Numbered from the stretch's first letter, positions 16,630 through 25,984 are shown. The stretch is 64,000 nt of DNA from Lachnospiraceae bacterium (GCA_910575275.1 CAJTEE010000007.1:205914-269913); one strand, 5' to 3'. Numbers and translations: made by a program. Notes: generated from the sequence alone by a model not told the origin.

Positions 16630-17067
16630 ATGTGCATGGAATGTTATATTAGTGAAAATAGAATAACACCACTATTAAATCCATTGGATTGCTTAGCAAA
16701 TCATACACAATACATTTGTGGGACTTGTGGGCGGTGCATTTGTATTGAACATGACCCCAAGCGTGGGTTGCAACGGTGGAATTTCCCTTTTAAGTCGTTA
16801 GAGATTGCAAAATTATATTTGCGCACTGCTGATTACAGTATGAAGAAACCATGCGGTATTTATGAGATAAAAAGTGAAAACGGCAGACTTTCATACAAAA
16901 TCTTTGCGGACAGTGAGGACTTGCTATTATATCTAAAAAAGAACAAAGGAAAAACTTGTGATAAAATGAAACCTATTTTCATTGTTGAAAAATACAAAGA
17001 ATATGCAAACACGCAAGTAAGAAAACTAACATCTGATGAAATACAGAAATATATGTCAGAGAGATAA
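16630..17067 (+). CDS. Cysteine-rich protein of unknown function
   Basis: Protein of 145 residues. The N-terminal 45 residues contain CMEC, then CGTCGRCIC and EHD, a pattern suited to binding zinc. The C-terminal part is a mixed alpha/beta region with IKSENGRLSYKIF and VEKYKEY. GGGAGTGAAATTGAA precedes the ATG. It is a stand-alone cargo gene between the relaxase and the recombinase with clearly lower G+C than the relaxase. No function is proposed beyond metal binding. Confidence 0.65.
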   Translation: MCMECYISENRITPLLNPLDCLANHTQYICGTCGRCICIEHDPKRGLQRWNFPFKSLEIAKLYLRTADYSMKKPCGIYEIKSENGRLSYKIFADSEDLLLYLKKNKGKTCDKMKPIFIVEKYKEYANTQVRKLTSDEIQKYMSER

Positions 17068-17181
17068 ATTTCATATTCTCTAAACAACCATTATCACAAT
17101 CACAACTGAATAAGTAACACAGCGTCAGAGCGTATAGAAAACAAATCTATGCGCTCTATTTTATTGTAAAGGAGCAGATTT

Positions 17182-17355
17182 ATGAGCAAAGACAGCAATA
17201 CACAGCATAGAGCCACCCGACAGCACCCACCCACAAAAATTATCGTGGAAAGGCACTATGTAGGTACTGAAAAAATGGAAACGGTATTCAAGCGGATAGC
17301 CGAGGAACAGATAACAAAAAGGGTTAAGGAGATAGCGGAAAACAGCGTAAATTAG
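17182..17355 (+). CDS. Small pre-recombinase protein
   Basis: Protein of 57 residues, preceded by AAAGGAG. The core KIIVERHYVGTEKMETVFKR has a homologue at 37446-37610 (RIVVERVYLGGQSMEDAFRK), and in both places the gene lies 63-73 bases before a TnpX-like recombinase. The conserved pairing suggests a recombinase accessory factor or regulator. It is short enough to be missed by automatic gene calling. Confidence 0.7.
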   Translation: MSKDSNTQHRATRQHPPTKIIVERHYVGTEKMETVFKRIAEEQITKRVKEIAENSVN

Positions 17356-17358
17356 CAC

Positions 17359-17412
17359 TGGAAACGGAAAAGGGAATATAGTATAATAGGAGTTGAGAGG
17401 AAGTCCCTTTTC
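17359..17412 (+). promoter_or_regulatory. Recombinase promoter enclosed by an inverted repeat
   Basis: A TATAAT -10 box (17382-17387) with a weak -35 TGGAAA (17359-17364, 17-bp spacer) lies between arms GAAAAGGGA (17367-17375) and TCCCTTTTC (17404-17412). A 15-bp inverted copy of 17397-17411 also occurs at 12324-12338 near the left end. The same layout with different bases precedes the recombinase remnant at 37673. Confidence 0.55.
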
Positions 17413-17427
17413 ATCAAGGAGGACAAA

Positions 17428-19065
17428 ATGAAAAGGGCAAAACTGAATAACGACAAAATCACTGCTTTATATTGCAGGCTTTCCAAAGACGACGGCACGA
17501 ACAACGAGAGCATGAGCATCAGCACACAGAAAACCATGCTGAAAGATTATGCAAAGCGCAACGGTTTTCTGAACTGCCAGTTCTATGTTGATGACGGTTA
17601 CAGCGGTACAAACTACGACCGCCCCGCATTCCGACAGCTTATCGAGGACATACAGGACGGGGAAGTGTCAACGCTCATCACAAAAGACCTGTCACGTTTG
17701 GGGAGGAATTACCTTGAAACAGGTACTTATATCGAGGTGTTTTTCCCCAACCATAACGTGCGGTATATTGCAATCAATGACGGCGTGGACTCCATAGACA
17801 ACGCACAAATGGACATTACACCGTTCCGCAACATCATCAATGAAATGTACGCAAAGGACACGTCAAGGAAAATCAAGAGCGCACTCCACGCAAGGAAAAT
17901 GCAGGGCAAGTATATGGCTACTACCGCCCCATTCGGTTATCAGAAAGACGAGAAAGACCATAACCACCTTGTCATTGATGAAGTGACCGCCCCCATTGTG
18001 GAACTGATTTTCTCAATCGCCGAGGAGGGCGTGGGGCTTCACACTATCTGTAACCGCTTGCGCAAGGCAAAGGTCATAAAGCCGAGTTTCTACAAAAAAG
18101 AAATGTTTGAGCGGTACACTGATGAGGAAAAGATGTATGACTGGGACACCGCCTATGTCAGCAAGATATTGCATGACCCCGTTTATGCAGGAAACCTTAC
18201 CGTAGCGGAAAGACCGACCAAGACCATGCGTTCCAAGAAAAGACAGTATATCCCGTATGCGGAGCGTGAAGTTATCTATGGCACACATGAACCGATTATC
18301 GAGCAGAGCCGTTGGAACACCGTACAGAAGATTTTGGAGAGCAGACCGCCCGTTATCGGGGAAAGTTCAAGCGGATATGACAACATTTTCCGAGGGGTTA
18401 TCAAATGCGCCGATTGTGGGAGTGCCATGCTTGCCAAAGTCGAGCAGAAAAGAAAGCGTAACAACGTACTGGACAAGACTTTCTACTGCTGTACCAAGTA
18501 CCGCAAGTTTGGGAAAGAGGGTTGTTCATCACACACCATTGAGGCGAGGACGGTTCACGAAGTTGTGCTTGCAGACATTCAGAAACACGCAGGACAGGCA
18601 CTGGCGGACAGGAAAGCTATGGTAACGGAGATTGCCGAGCGTCTTAATCTCCAACTGTCAGCGGATAAGGAACAGCAGAAAAAGGAACTAAGGCAATGTA
18701 AACAGCGAGTGTCGGAAATAGAAAACCTGTATGCCAAACTGTATGAGGACTTGACAAGGGAACTGATAACAGAAAAGCGTTTCCAAATGCTGTCGGCACG
18801 ATTTGACAGCGAGCAGGAAGAACTGACAGCCAAGATAAAGGAACTTGAAAAAAGTGCCATAGCGGACAAAGAACAGTTATCTTCCATTGAGCATTTTGCA
18901 GAGCAGATAAGCGGTTATGCAGGAATAACGGAACTCAATTTTAAGATAATCAACCAACTTATAGAAAAAATTCTTGTTTCTGAACCCGTAGAAGTTGACG
19001 GGCAGAAAATTCAACGACTTACTATCCTTTACAAGTTCATAGGGGCACTGGAAACCCTTGAATAA
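17428..19065 (+). CDS. TnpX-like large serine recombinase of the transposon
   Basis: Recombinase of 545 residues that excises and inserts the transposon. The catalytic Ser is Ser19 (LYCRLSKDD), with KDLSRLGRNY in the catalytic domain. A recombinase domain (about 180-290), zinc-ribbon (CADCGSAML ... CCTKYRKFGKEGC) and C-terminal coiled-coil follow. The opening [12 protein letters not shown] is typical of TnpX of Tn4451/Tn4453. TnpX-type enzymes use GA as crossover dinucleotide, as found at both ends here. The gene is the last of the element and ends 38 bases before the right terminus. AAGGAGG gives the ribosome site. Confidence 0.95.
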   Translation: MKRAKLNNDKITALYCRLSKDDGTNNESMSISTQKTMLKDYAKRNGFLNCQFYVDDGYSGTNYDRPAFRQLIEDIQDGEVSTLITKDLSRLGRNYLETGTYIEVFFPNHNVRYIAINDGVDSIDNAQMDITPFRNIINEMYAKDTSRKIKSALHARKMQGKYMATTAPFGYQKDEKDHNHLVIDEVTAPIVELIFSIAEEGVGLHTICNRLRKAKVIKPSFYKKEMFERYTDEEKMYDWDTAYVSKILHDPVYAGNLTVAERPTKTMRSKKRQYIPYAEREVIYGTHEPIIEQSRWNTVQKILESRPPVIGESSSGYDNIFRGVIKCADCGSAMLAKVEQKRKRNNVLDKTFYCCTKYRKFGKEGCSSHTIEARTVHEVVLADIQKHAGQALADRKAMVTEIAERLNLQLSADKEQQKKELRQCKQRVSEIENLYAKLYEDLTRELITEKRFQMLSARFDSEQEELTAKIKELEKSAIADKEQLSSIEHFAEQISGYAGITELNFKIINQLIEKILVSEPVEVDGQKIQRLTILYKFIGALETLE

Positions 19066-19092
19066 TGGATATTTTCTAAGTCACCTATTCCA

Positions 19093-19103
19093 ACTATCCA
19101 ACA
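19093..19103 (-). repeat. Right terminal inverted repeat of the transposon
   Basis: ACTATCCAACA, the exact complement of the left end 12284-12294, followed by GA. Confidence 0.9.
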
Positions 19104-20550
19104 GATGGAGGATGTGCGGACGGGAAAAGTCCAGTGCATCGTAGTCCGTGATCTCAGCCGGTTCGGACGCGACTATGTGGAGACCGGCAACTATCTGGAA
19201 AAGATTTTTCCGGCGCTGGGGACATGGTTCATCTCCGTAAAGGAGAACTTTGACAACTTCACCTGCGGCGGCTCAATTGAGTCCCTGTCGGTGAGCTTGC
19301 AGAACCTTGTGAACGCCATCTATTCCAGAGATATTTCCAAGAAGGTCTCCACGGCGCTCCGGGCGCAGATGGAGACAGGGAGCTTTCGGAACCGCAACCT
19401 CCCTTATGGCTACCTCTGGAATGAGGATAAGACCGCCTATGTGGTGGATGAGGAAGCCGCCGCCATTGTCCGGCAGATTTTTGAATGGAAACGGCAGGCT
19501 GTGTCGGTCTACACCATCATTGAACGGCTGAAAGCGGACGGTGTGGAAAGCCCGGAACGGCACAAGCGCAGGGTCGGCACACGGAACGGGGATAACATCC
19601 AGGGCGAGGGCTGGTGTCCCTCCACCATCCGGGGCATCCTGCAAAACCGGGCGTATATCGGGGAGATGATCTGCGGGAAGTCTGAGACGGCGCTCTACAA
19701 AGGGCTGAAAAAACGGCTCACAGAAAAAGATAACTGGATTGTTGTCTCCAATGCCCATACACCTATCGTCTCAATCGCAGACTTTGAGGCGGTGGAGCGG
19801 CAGATGCAGGAAGACAGCTCCCACCGGGCATCCACAATGGAATGGTCGGCGGACATCCGGGCGGGGATGATCGACCTCTTTGATGGGAAGATATTCTGCG
19901 CCGACTGCAAGAAGCGGATGTATTACAAGCGGCAGCGTATCCAGTGCAAGGGCGTTGTTTTCCGTGGGGTCTATGAGTGCAGTACCCACATGAGCCGGAG
20001 ACACGGGACCTGTTTCAAACACGCTATCCGGCAGGACGCGCTCCATGAAAAGGTGTCCAACATCATCCAGGACCAGCTTCGGGTGGCTCTGGACTATGAG
20101 AAACTCCTGAAAACCATGCGGGGCGGCGCTGGTGAGGCCAGCGTCCGGGAGAAGCACAAGGCCGCTGTCTCCAGTATCAAACTCAGGCTGAACGCCCTGA
20201 AAAAGAAGCGGGCGGGGCTGTATGAGAGTTACGCCGAGGGCATCCTGAACGAGGAAGAATACGCCTTTGCCAAGCAGACCTATGAGGAGCAGTACGAAGC
20301 ATTGAGCCGCCTTCTGGACGAGGCGGTGGAGCGCCGGGAGCGGTTCCTGGAATCTATCTCCCCGGACAACAAGTGGCTCACGATGATGCGGGGCGTTGCC
20401 GGGATGACAGGATTGACGCAGGAGCTTGTGGACGCGATGATCGAGAAGGTACTTGTCTACGGCGAGGGGCGCATCGAGGTCATACTCAACTATAACGATG
20501 TGTTCAGTGCCATGTGCGAATGCGTGGAACAAATGAAGGAGGCGGGCTGA
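19104..20550 (+). pseudogene. Serine recombinase 2, 3' part (interrupted)
   Basis: C-terminal 481 residues of the recombinase whose N-terminus lies at 12025-12283. It contains RDLSRFGRDYVETGNYLEK, the recombinase domain, a zinc-ribbon (CADCKKRMYY) and the C-terminal coiled-coil, but no catalytic Ser. Its reading frame joins the 5' part exactly through GA and a shared ATG codon. It ends one base before the next gene. In the present state it could at most yield a DNA-binding fragment that might interfere with its partners. Confidence 0.93.
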
Positions 20551-20551
20551 G

Positions 20552-22177
20552 ATGACAGAATACCGTGTCGGCATTTATATCCGCCTCTCTCTGGCGGATG
20601 AGGACACAGGGAGCGGAAAAGCGGAAAGTGACAGCGTTGGCAACCAGCGGGAGCTGATCCATCAGTTTCTGGACCGCCATCCCCAACTGAGAGCCGCTCC
20701 CCGGTCGGAGTTCGTGGACGACGGCTACACCGGGACGAACACGGACCGCCCGCAGTTTCAGGCGCTCATGAAGGAACTCCGCACCGGGGCCATCAATGTG
20801 ATGGTGACAAAGGATTTTTCCAGATGCCACCGTGATTACACCCAGATGGGCAACTATCTGGAATGCGTCTTTCCCTTCCTCGGCGTCCGCTATATCTCCG
20901 TCAATGACGGATATGACAGCGATGATTACAAGGGCGTGACCTCTGGCATGGATGTGGTCCTGCGGAACATCATCTATGAGGCATACAGCAAGGACCTGTC
21001 CATCAAGACCACCACGGCGAAGATCATCATGATGAAGCAGGGCAAATACATAGGCAGCTTCGCTCCCTATGGCTTTCAGTTCCATCCCACGGTCCGGAAC
21101 AGGCTGATGATAGACGAGGAATCGGCGGCGGTAGTACGGCGTATCTTCGATATGACTTTGCAGGGTATGGGCAGTACCGCGATTGCCCGCAGGCTGAACA
21201 GTGAGGGCGTCCTTACCCCCGGCGCCTACTTCCGCCAGAAAAATCCGGGGAGCGGACGGTTCCGCAAAGCCTCCGAAAAGAACGGCTGGACGGCGGCATC
21301 GGTGCTGAACATCCTGCATCAGTATGAATACACCGGGGCATTGGTGGGGCGCAAGCGGTACAAGGCCAGCCTCCACGAAAAAAGGACAGTCCCGCAGGAT
21401 AAGGCTGACTGGATCATCTATGAAGGGGCGCATGACGCCATCATCAGCAAGGCGGACTTTGACCGGGTGCAGGAGATCATCCGGCAGAGACCCAGGCGGG
21501 CCAGCGGGACACCGCAGGAATACCCATTGAAAGGGCTTCTCAAGTGCGGCAACTGCCATAGGACGTTGAGCCGGGTCCACAGTTCCGCTGGATACTACTA
21601 CCGATGCACCAAGAGCAAGGCGGACGAAGCCAGCGACTGCCCAAAGGGAAAACTGTTCACTGAGAAAGAGATCGAGGGCATTGTGTTCCGGGCAATCATG
21701 CAGATGCTGGCGATGTGCCAGGAGCGGAAAAAGCAGAAGTCCTCCCTGACGCTGACCCGCAAGGAGTGTATCGCAGCCTGCGTCGCAGAGCTTCAAAGGC
21801 TGGAGCAACAGCAGGAACGGTACAAGCAGGAGAAGTTTAGGGTCTATGAGAATTTCAGTAGTGGAACACTGACAAAGGACGCCTATCTGAAACAGCGGGA
21901 GGAGATCGACAGCAAACTCGCCGCCGCCAAAGTCGAACAGGAGGCACAGGAACAGCTTTTATCTGGACTGGAGCGGCAGGCTTTTCAGGACAAGGCACAG
22001 GAGGATAATGTGTTCAATTCCTTTGCCGGGGCAACGGAATTGACGGCGGAAATGGCGGGGACATTCATCAAGGAAGTTCTGGTCTCATCTCCCACAGAGA
22101 TCGAGATCGTCTGGAAGTTCCGGGATGTGTTTGGCGGTCACTTTGGCACAAAAGAGGAGGAAGTAGACAATGGATAA
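20552..22177 (+). CDS. Large serine recombinase (third of the cluster)
   Basis: Recombinase of 541 residues. The catalytic Ser is Ser13 (IYIRLSLAD); the helix-E motif reads TKDFSRCHRDY, in which the usual Leu-Gly of SRLGR is Cys-His, a visible deviation. The recombinase domain, zinc-ribbon (CGNCHRTLS) and coiled-coil are complete. It starts one base after the stop of recombinase 2 and overlaps the next small gene by eight bases. That tight coupling suggests the cluster proteins are made together and may act as a hetero-complex. Confidence 0.93.
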   Translation: MTEYRVGIYIRLSLADEDTGSGKAESDSVGNQRELIHQFLDRHPQLRAAPRSEFVDDGYTGTNTDRPQFQALMKELRTGAINVMVTKDFSRCHRDYTQMGNYLECVFPFLGVRYISVNDGYDSDDYKGVTSGMDVVLRNIIYEAYSKDLSIKTTTAKIIMMKQGKYIGSFAPYGFQFHPTVRNRLMIDEESAAVVRRIFDMTLQGMGSTAIARRLNSEGVLTPGAYFRQKNPGSGRFRKASEKNGWTAASVLNILHQYEYTGALVGRKRYKASLHEKRTVPQDKADWIIYEGAHDAIISKADFDRVQEIIRQRPRRASGTPQEYPLKGLLKCGNCHRTLSRVHSSAGYYYRCTKSKADEASDCPKGKLFTEKEIEGIVFRAIMQMLAMCQERKKQKSSLTLTRKECIAACVAELQRLEQQQERYKQEKFRVYENFSSGTLTKDAYLKQREEIDSKLAAAKVEQEAQEQLLSGLERQAFQDKAQEDNVFNSFAGATELTAEMAGTFIKEVLVSSPTEIEIVWKFRDVFGGHFGTKEEEVDNG

Positions 22178-22580
22178 AACGAGAAGGGCTGCGATCTATA
22201 TGCGGGTCGCAAGAGCGCCCAGGGCGTGGATATACTGCCGGACAGCGGAGCCGAACGCCTTTGCGTTGAAGATACAGCAGGAAAAACTTACGGCCTTTGC
22301 AGAGAAAAATCACTATGATATAGTGGGCTGCACATCCAGGCATGAGGCCGGCACAACAATGACCCGCCCCGGACTGGCTGAGATCACCAATGCGGCGCTC
22401 CAGGGCAAAATGGACATCCTGCTTGTCCTGAACGCCTCAAGGCTGGGACGTGACATCTGGAACACGCTCGAATATGTTGGCTGGCTGGAGAAGCACAAGG
22501 TTGAAGTTGTCTGCCTGAATGGAGATTTTTCTGTCCGGGGAGTAGGACAGTTCCTGCTGGCAAAGCAAACTGTGGTGTGA
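22170..22580 (+). CDS. Small recombinase-like protein lacking catalytic serine
   Basis: Protein of 136 residues consisting only of a resolvase-type catalytic fold: ends of the fold are visible in KIQQEKLTAFAEKNHYD, the ASRLGRD motif and the VEVVCLNGD strand. Where active enzymes have R-V-S, the two candidate stretches read IYMRVA (Ala14) and IYCRTA (Ala26), so the nucleophilic Ser is absent in either alignment. The N-terminus looks like a partial duplication of the first strand. It overlaps recombinase 3 by eight bases. An inactive regulatory or structural subunit is inferred. Confidence 0.8.
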   Translation: MDKTRRAAIYMRVARAPRAWIYCRTAEPNAFALKIQQEKLTAFAEKNHYDIVGCTSRHEAGTTMTRPGLAEITNAALQGKMDILLVLNASRLGRDIWNTLEYVGWLEKHKVEVVCLNGDFSVRGVGQFLLAKQTVV

Positions 22581-22601
22581 TGTTTCTTTCTGCATAAAGC
22601 G

Positions 22602-22650
22602 GATGCCGGAGGCGGTCTGGAAAAGACCTGTTGGCCGCCTCTGGCATTCG
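22602..22650 (+). terminator. Strong hairpin after the recombinase cluster
   Basis: Arms 22603-22615 and 22635-22647 pair over 13 positions with one G-T pair. It ends the recombinase operon, and lies 30-60 bases from the apparent right end of the larger element. Confidence 0.7.
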
Positions 22651-22669
22651 TAAAAATTTTCGTGTTTAG

Positions 22670-24400
22670 TTGACACAAGGAGACATGAGCCGTGTGGGGA
22701 GGGATTACCTTCAGGTAGGATTCTACACGGAGGTATTCTTCCGGGAAAAGGGTGTCCGTTTCATTGCTGTTTCCAACGGTGTTGACAGTACGAACAACAC
22801 CAGCAGCGAATTCGCCCCTTTTTTGAATATCATGAACGAATGGTATCTGCGCGACTGCAGCAGGAAGATTACCGCTGTACTCAGGGCAAAGGGAAAAGAG
22901 GGGAAACCTCTTACAAATAATCCGCCTTATGGTTATATGAAAGACGCAGAGGACAAAAACTGCTGGGTTATTGATGAAGAAGCGGCGGCAGTTGTGCGCA
23001 GGATATTTGCCATGACGGTGGAAGGCATGGGACCGTACCGGATCGCAAAAATACTGTCTGATGAAAAAGTGGAAAAACCGTCTTATTATCAGGCAGTCAG
23101 GGGAAGGGGATGTTATAAAAACCAGTGCGATTTTGAACATCCTTATGCGTGGATGGGCGTGAGCATTGTAAGGATGCTGGAAAAACCGGAATATATGGGC
23201 GATACCGTAAATTTCCGCAGCCACAAGGAATCCTACAAGGATAAAAAGGCGGTTAAAAACAGCAGCGATGAAATCCTTATTTTCCGGGATACCCATGAAC
23301 CGATCATAGACCGCAGGACATGGTATATGGTGCAGGAATTAAGAAAGACGGTGCGCAGGATTGACACAAGCGGAGAGGGTAGCCCGCTGACGGGAAAGCT
23401 GTTCTGCGCTGACTGCGGCAGTAAAATGTATTACCGCAGGACAGGGGAGCGCGCCGGAAGGGACTGGCGGGGGATGCCCGACGGAACGGTCAGAAAAACG
23501 CCTGCGTCTTTTAACTGCGGCACTTATAACAGCAGCCGCAAGCAGAATGATAAAAAATGCAGTTCCCATTGTATTCAGGAGGATGTCGTGAGGCAGATCC
23601 TTCTTGAAACAATCCGGTATGCCTTAAAAAGCGTCCGCATGGACGAAGCGGCATTTATACAGAATATGCGGAGCGCATCAGAAGTCAGGGATAAAAGTGA
23701 GGTAAAAAAGCTGAAAACAGACCTCTCCAAAAAAGAGAAACGCTTCGCAGACCTTGACCTGCTGATAAAAAAGGTGTATGAGGACAACGCAATGGGAAAG
23801 CTGCCGGACAGACGGTATGAGATGCTTTCTTCCGATTATGAGAAGGAACAGCAGGAGCTTGAAATTTCCATGAAAGAGATCAGGGAAAAACTCATACAGT
23901 TTGAAGATGATACGGACAGGACAGAGGAATTTCTCTCACTTGTCCATAAGTACACCGATATTCAGGAGCTTACGCCTGCCATCATCAATGAATTTGTGGA
24001 CAAGGTGCTGATCCATAAAGCTGAACGGATTGATGGGGAGCGTGTGCAGGAGATTGAAGTTTATCTGAATTTTATCGGGAAGGTGGAGCTTCCGGCACCG
24101 GAGATTTCTGAAAAGGAACTGGCAGAGATAAGGGAGAAGCGGAGAATCCGTGAACGGAATGCAATGTACCAGAGACGGCGCAGGGCGAAATTCATGCCAA
24201 AGACAAAAGCAATTTTAACGGAAATGGACGGGGCGGAAAAAGAAAGGACTTTGGCAGAGGCGCGGGCACAGGCGGAGGAACGCCTGAAAGCGGATGACAC
24301 AAGCCACATCGCTTCCATTGTTGCCAGAGAAAATAAGATTATTGTAGAAAGCGGCATTTTCCCTACAAAGGAAGAAGTAAGAGCCAAATATGAAATTTAA
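22670..24400 (+). pseudogene. Serine recombinase lacking its catalytic N-terminus
   Basis: About 570 residues of a large serine recombinase starting at GDMSRVGRDYLQVGFYTEV. The first 70 or so residues, including the catalytic Ser, are missing. Recombinase domain, zinc-ribbon (CADCGSKMYY ... CSSHC) and long coiled-coil remain. Homology begins at about 22681, directly after the end of the upstream recombinase cluster, so the larger element has inserted into or been joined to this gene. The missing N-terminus is not in the window next to a matching break. The protein cannot cut DNA. Confidence 0.88.
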
Positions 24401-24429
24401 CAAAATAATGTGAAAGTGAGGATTTTGAT

Positions 24430-25370
24430 ATGACAAAACTTAGGGATTACAACATGAATGGAACAATTATATTAGGTGTGGATGCAGGCTATGGGAATTA
24501 TAAGACAGCAAGATGCTGTTTTGCGACTTCCGTGAGCAGGAGCAGCCAGCCGCCCGTCTTTACGAGGGACTATCTGGAATATGAAGGCGGCTATTACACC
24601 ATAGGCGAGGGACACAAGGACTTTGTTGCGGAAAAGAGCAAGGATGACGATAATTATATCCTTACCCTTGCCGCCATTGCAAAGGAGCTGAAAGCGAGGG
24701 GACTGTCCGCCGCAAAGATTCACCTTGCGGTGGGGCTTCCGCTGAAATGGGTGCAGGCGCAGAGGGATTCGTTCCGCGAGTATATGATGCAGAACCGCAT
24801 AAGTATGCAGGCAGGCGTTATACGGTTGACATCGTGGACTGTACGGTCATGCCACAGTGTTATGCAGCGATAGCGGAAAGCCTGCCGGATTTTAAGGGTA
24901 TGCACATGGTAGCGGATATTGGCAACGGGACAATGAACGTGATGATACTCAATAATGGCAAGGCGAGTGAAAGCAAGTCGTGGACGGTAAAGCTGGGGGC
25001 GAATGAATGTTATATGGCAATCCGTAACCTTATTCTGGACAGGAAAGCGGAGGAACTTCCGGCAGAAATTATTGAGAATTATCTGCGCTGCGGTGATACA
25101 AAAGTGGGCGGGGAATACCGGCAGCTTATGGAGGAAGCAGCAAAGACCTATGTGGATAAGATATTTGCGGAACTGAAAACATACGGTTATAATCCAAACC
25201 TTATGAAACTTTATATTATGGGCGGTGGCGCAAAGGTTGTGGAGCTTGTCGGAGATTATGACAGCGATAATGTCACCTTCAACCACGATATACGGGCAAA
25301 TGCCAAAGGCTATGAATACTTCTGCTATATGAAGCTGCGCAGGCAGAAATCAATGGCTTCCGTCGGATAA
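24430..25370 (+). pseudogene. ParM/StbA-like actin ATPase, frameshifted
   Basis: Plasmid-segregation actin homologue. The N-terminal part (GVDAGYGNYKTA, then AVGLPLKWV) is in one frame to about 24805. The rest (RRYTVDIVDCTVMPQCYAAI, VADIGNGTMNVMI, YIMGGGAKVVE) continues in another frame to 25370. The phosphate-1, phosphate-2 and adenosine motifs are all present once the frames are joined. The shift lies near a GCAGGCAGG repeat at 24807-24815. It is followed by a ParR-like gene, so this was a type II partition operon. Confidence 0.85.
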
Positions 25371-25382
25371 GGGGGCATCTGA

Positions 25383-25853
25383 ATGAAAAATAAAAACCAC
25401 AATATCCGTTTCAACATGGAGAAAGAGGACGAGTGCAGGGCGTGGGAGCTTCTGCACTCCCCCAAGGTACAGCAGATGTTCAAGTCACAGAATAAGTTTG
25501 TGATAGAGGCGGTCAATGATTATTATGACAGATGCGTAGCAATGAAAAACGATCCGTATCTGGAAACGAGGGAGAAGGAGGATTCTTTTGCAGAGCGAAT
25601 CGTGGAAGCGGTGGAAAAGAAAATGATGTCCAATCTTCCGGCGCTTTTCGGGATGTATATGGCGCAGATGCAGGCTTTTCTTTTATCCGTTCCTATGGGG
25701 GCATATCCGGCGGCGCAGGGCGGCATGGTGTATGGACAGGCGCAAGCCGGAACCTTGTCTAATTGCACGAATCCCCCAAATATAGCAACGCAGGATACGG
25801 AAGATGCGCAGGTGCAGGATAAACAAGAGGGCGTCACAGAGCCGCCGAACTGA
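25383..25853 (+). CDS. ParR-like partition adaptor
   Basis: Protein of 156 residues, 12 bases after the ParM-like gene. The N-terminal IRFNMEKEDECRAWELL followed by SQNKFVIEAVNDYYDR fits a ribbon-helix-helix adaptor that binds the centromere repeats and the ParM filament. The C-terminus is low in complexity (Ala, Gln, Gly, Pro) and probably disordered. Direct or inverted repeats that could serve as parC lie both sides, notably the hairpin array from 25985. Family assignment rests on pattern and position. Confidence 0.7.
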   Translation: MKNKNHNIRFNMEKEDECRAWELLHSPKVQQMFKSQNKFVIEAVNDYYDRCVAMKNDPYLETREKEDSFAERIVEAVEKKMMSNLPALFGMYMAQMQAFLLSVPMGAYPAAQGGMVYGQAQAGTLSNCTNPPNIATQDTEDAQVQDKQEGVTEPPN

Positions 25854-25885
25854 TTGACTTTGACGTATTTTAAAATATTTATGAG

Positions 25886-25925
25886 TAAGGCTATGGTAAT
25901 CAGGTTTATCGTAGCCTTATTTTTA
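25886..25925 (+). terminator. Terminator of the partition operon
   Basis: Arms 25886-25895 and 25910-25919 pair over ten positions with one wobble, followed by TTTTTAT. Confidence 0.82.
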
Positions 25926-25984
25926 TGGAAATTGCCATGATTAAGCGTAATTGTAGCCATATTTTAAGTAAGCAGGAGCAAAGT

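Larger units (their letters stand above)
12284..19103 (+). mobile_element. Tn4451-like mobilizable transposon, 6.8 kb
   Basis: Ends carry an 11-bp perfect inverted repeat, TGTTGGATAGT (12284-12294) and its complement (19093-19103). Each end is flanked by GA (12282-12283, 19104-19105), the crossover dinucleotide known for TnpX and TndX transposons. Contents from left to right: terminator, TTRAP-like protein, small conserved protein, two cargo genes, DUF3847-like protein, hairpin-dense oriT candidate, MobA/MobL relaxase, cysteine-rich protein, small pre-recombinase protein, TnpX-like recombinase. It has no conjugation genes of its own, so it would be moved in trans. The host gene is the second serine recombinase of the larger element. 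Confidence 0.93.
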
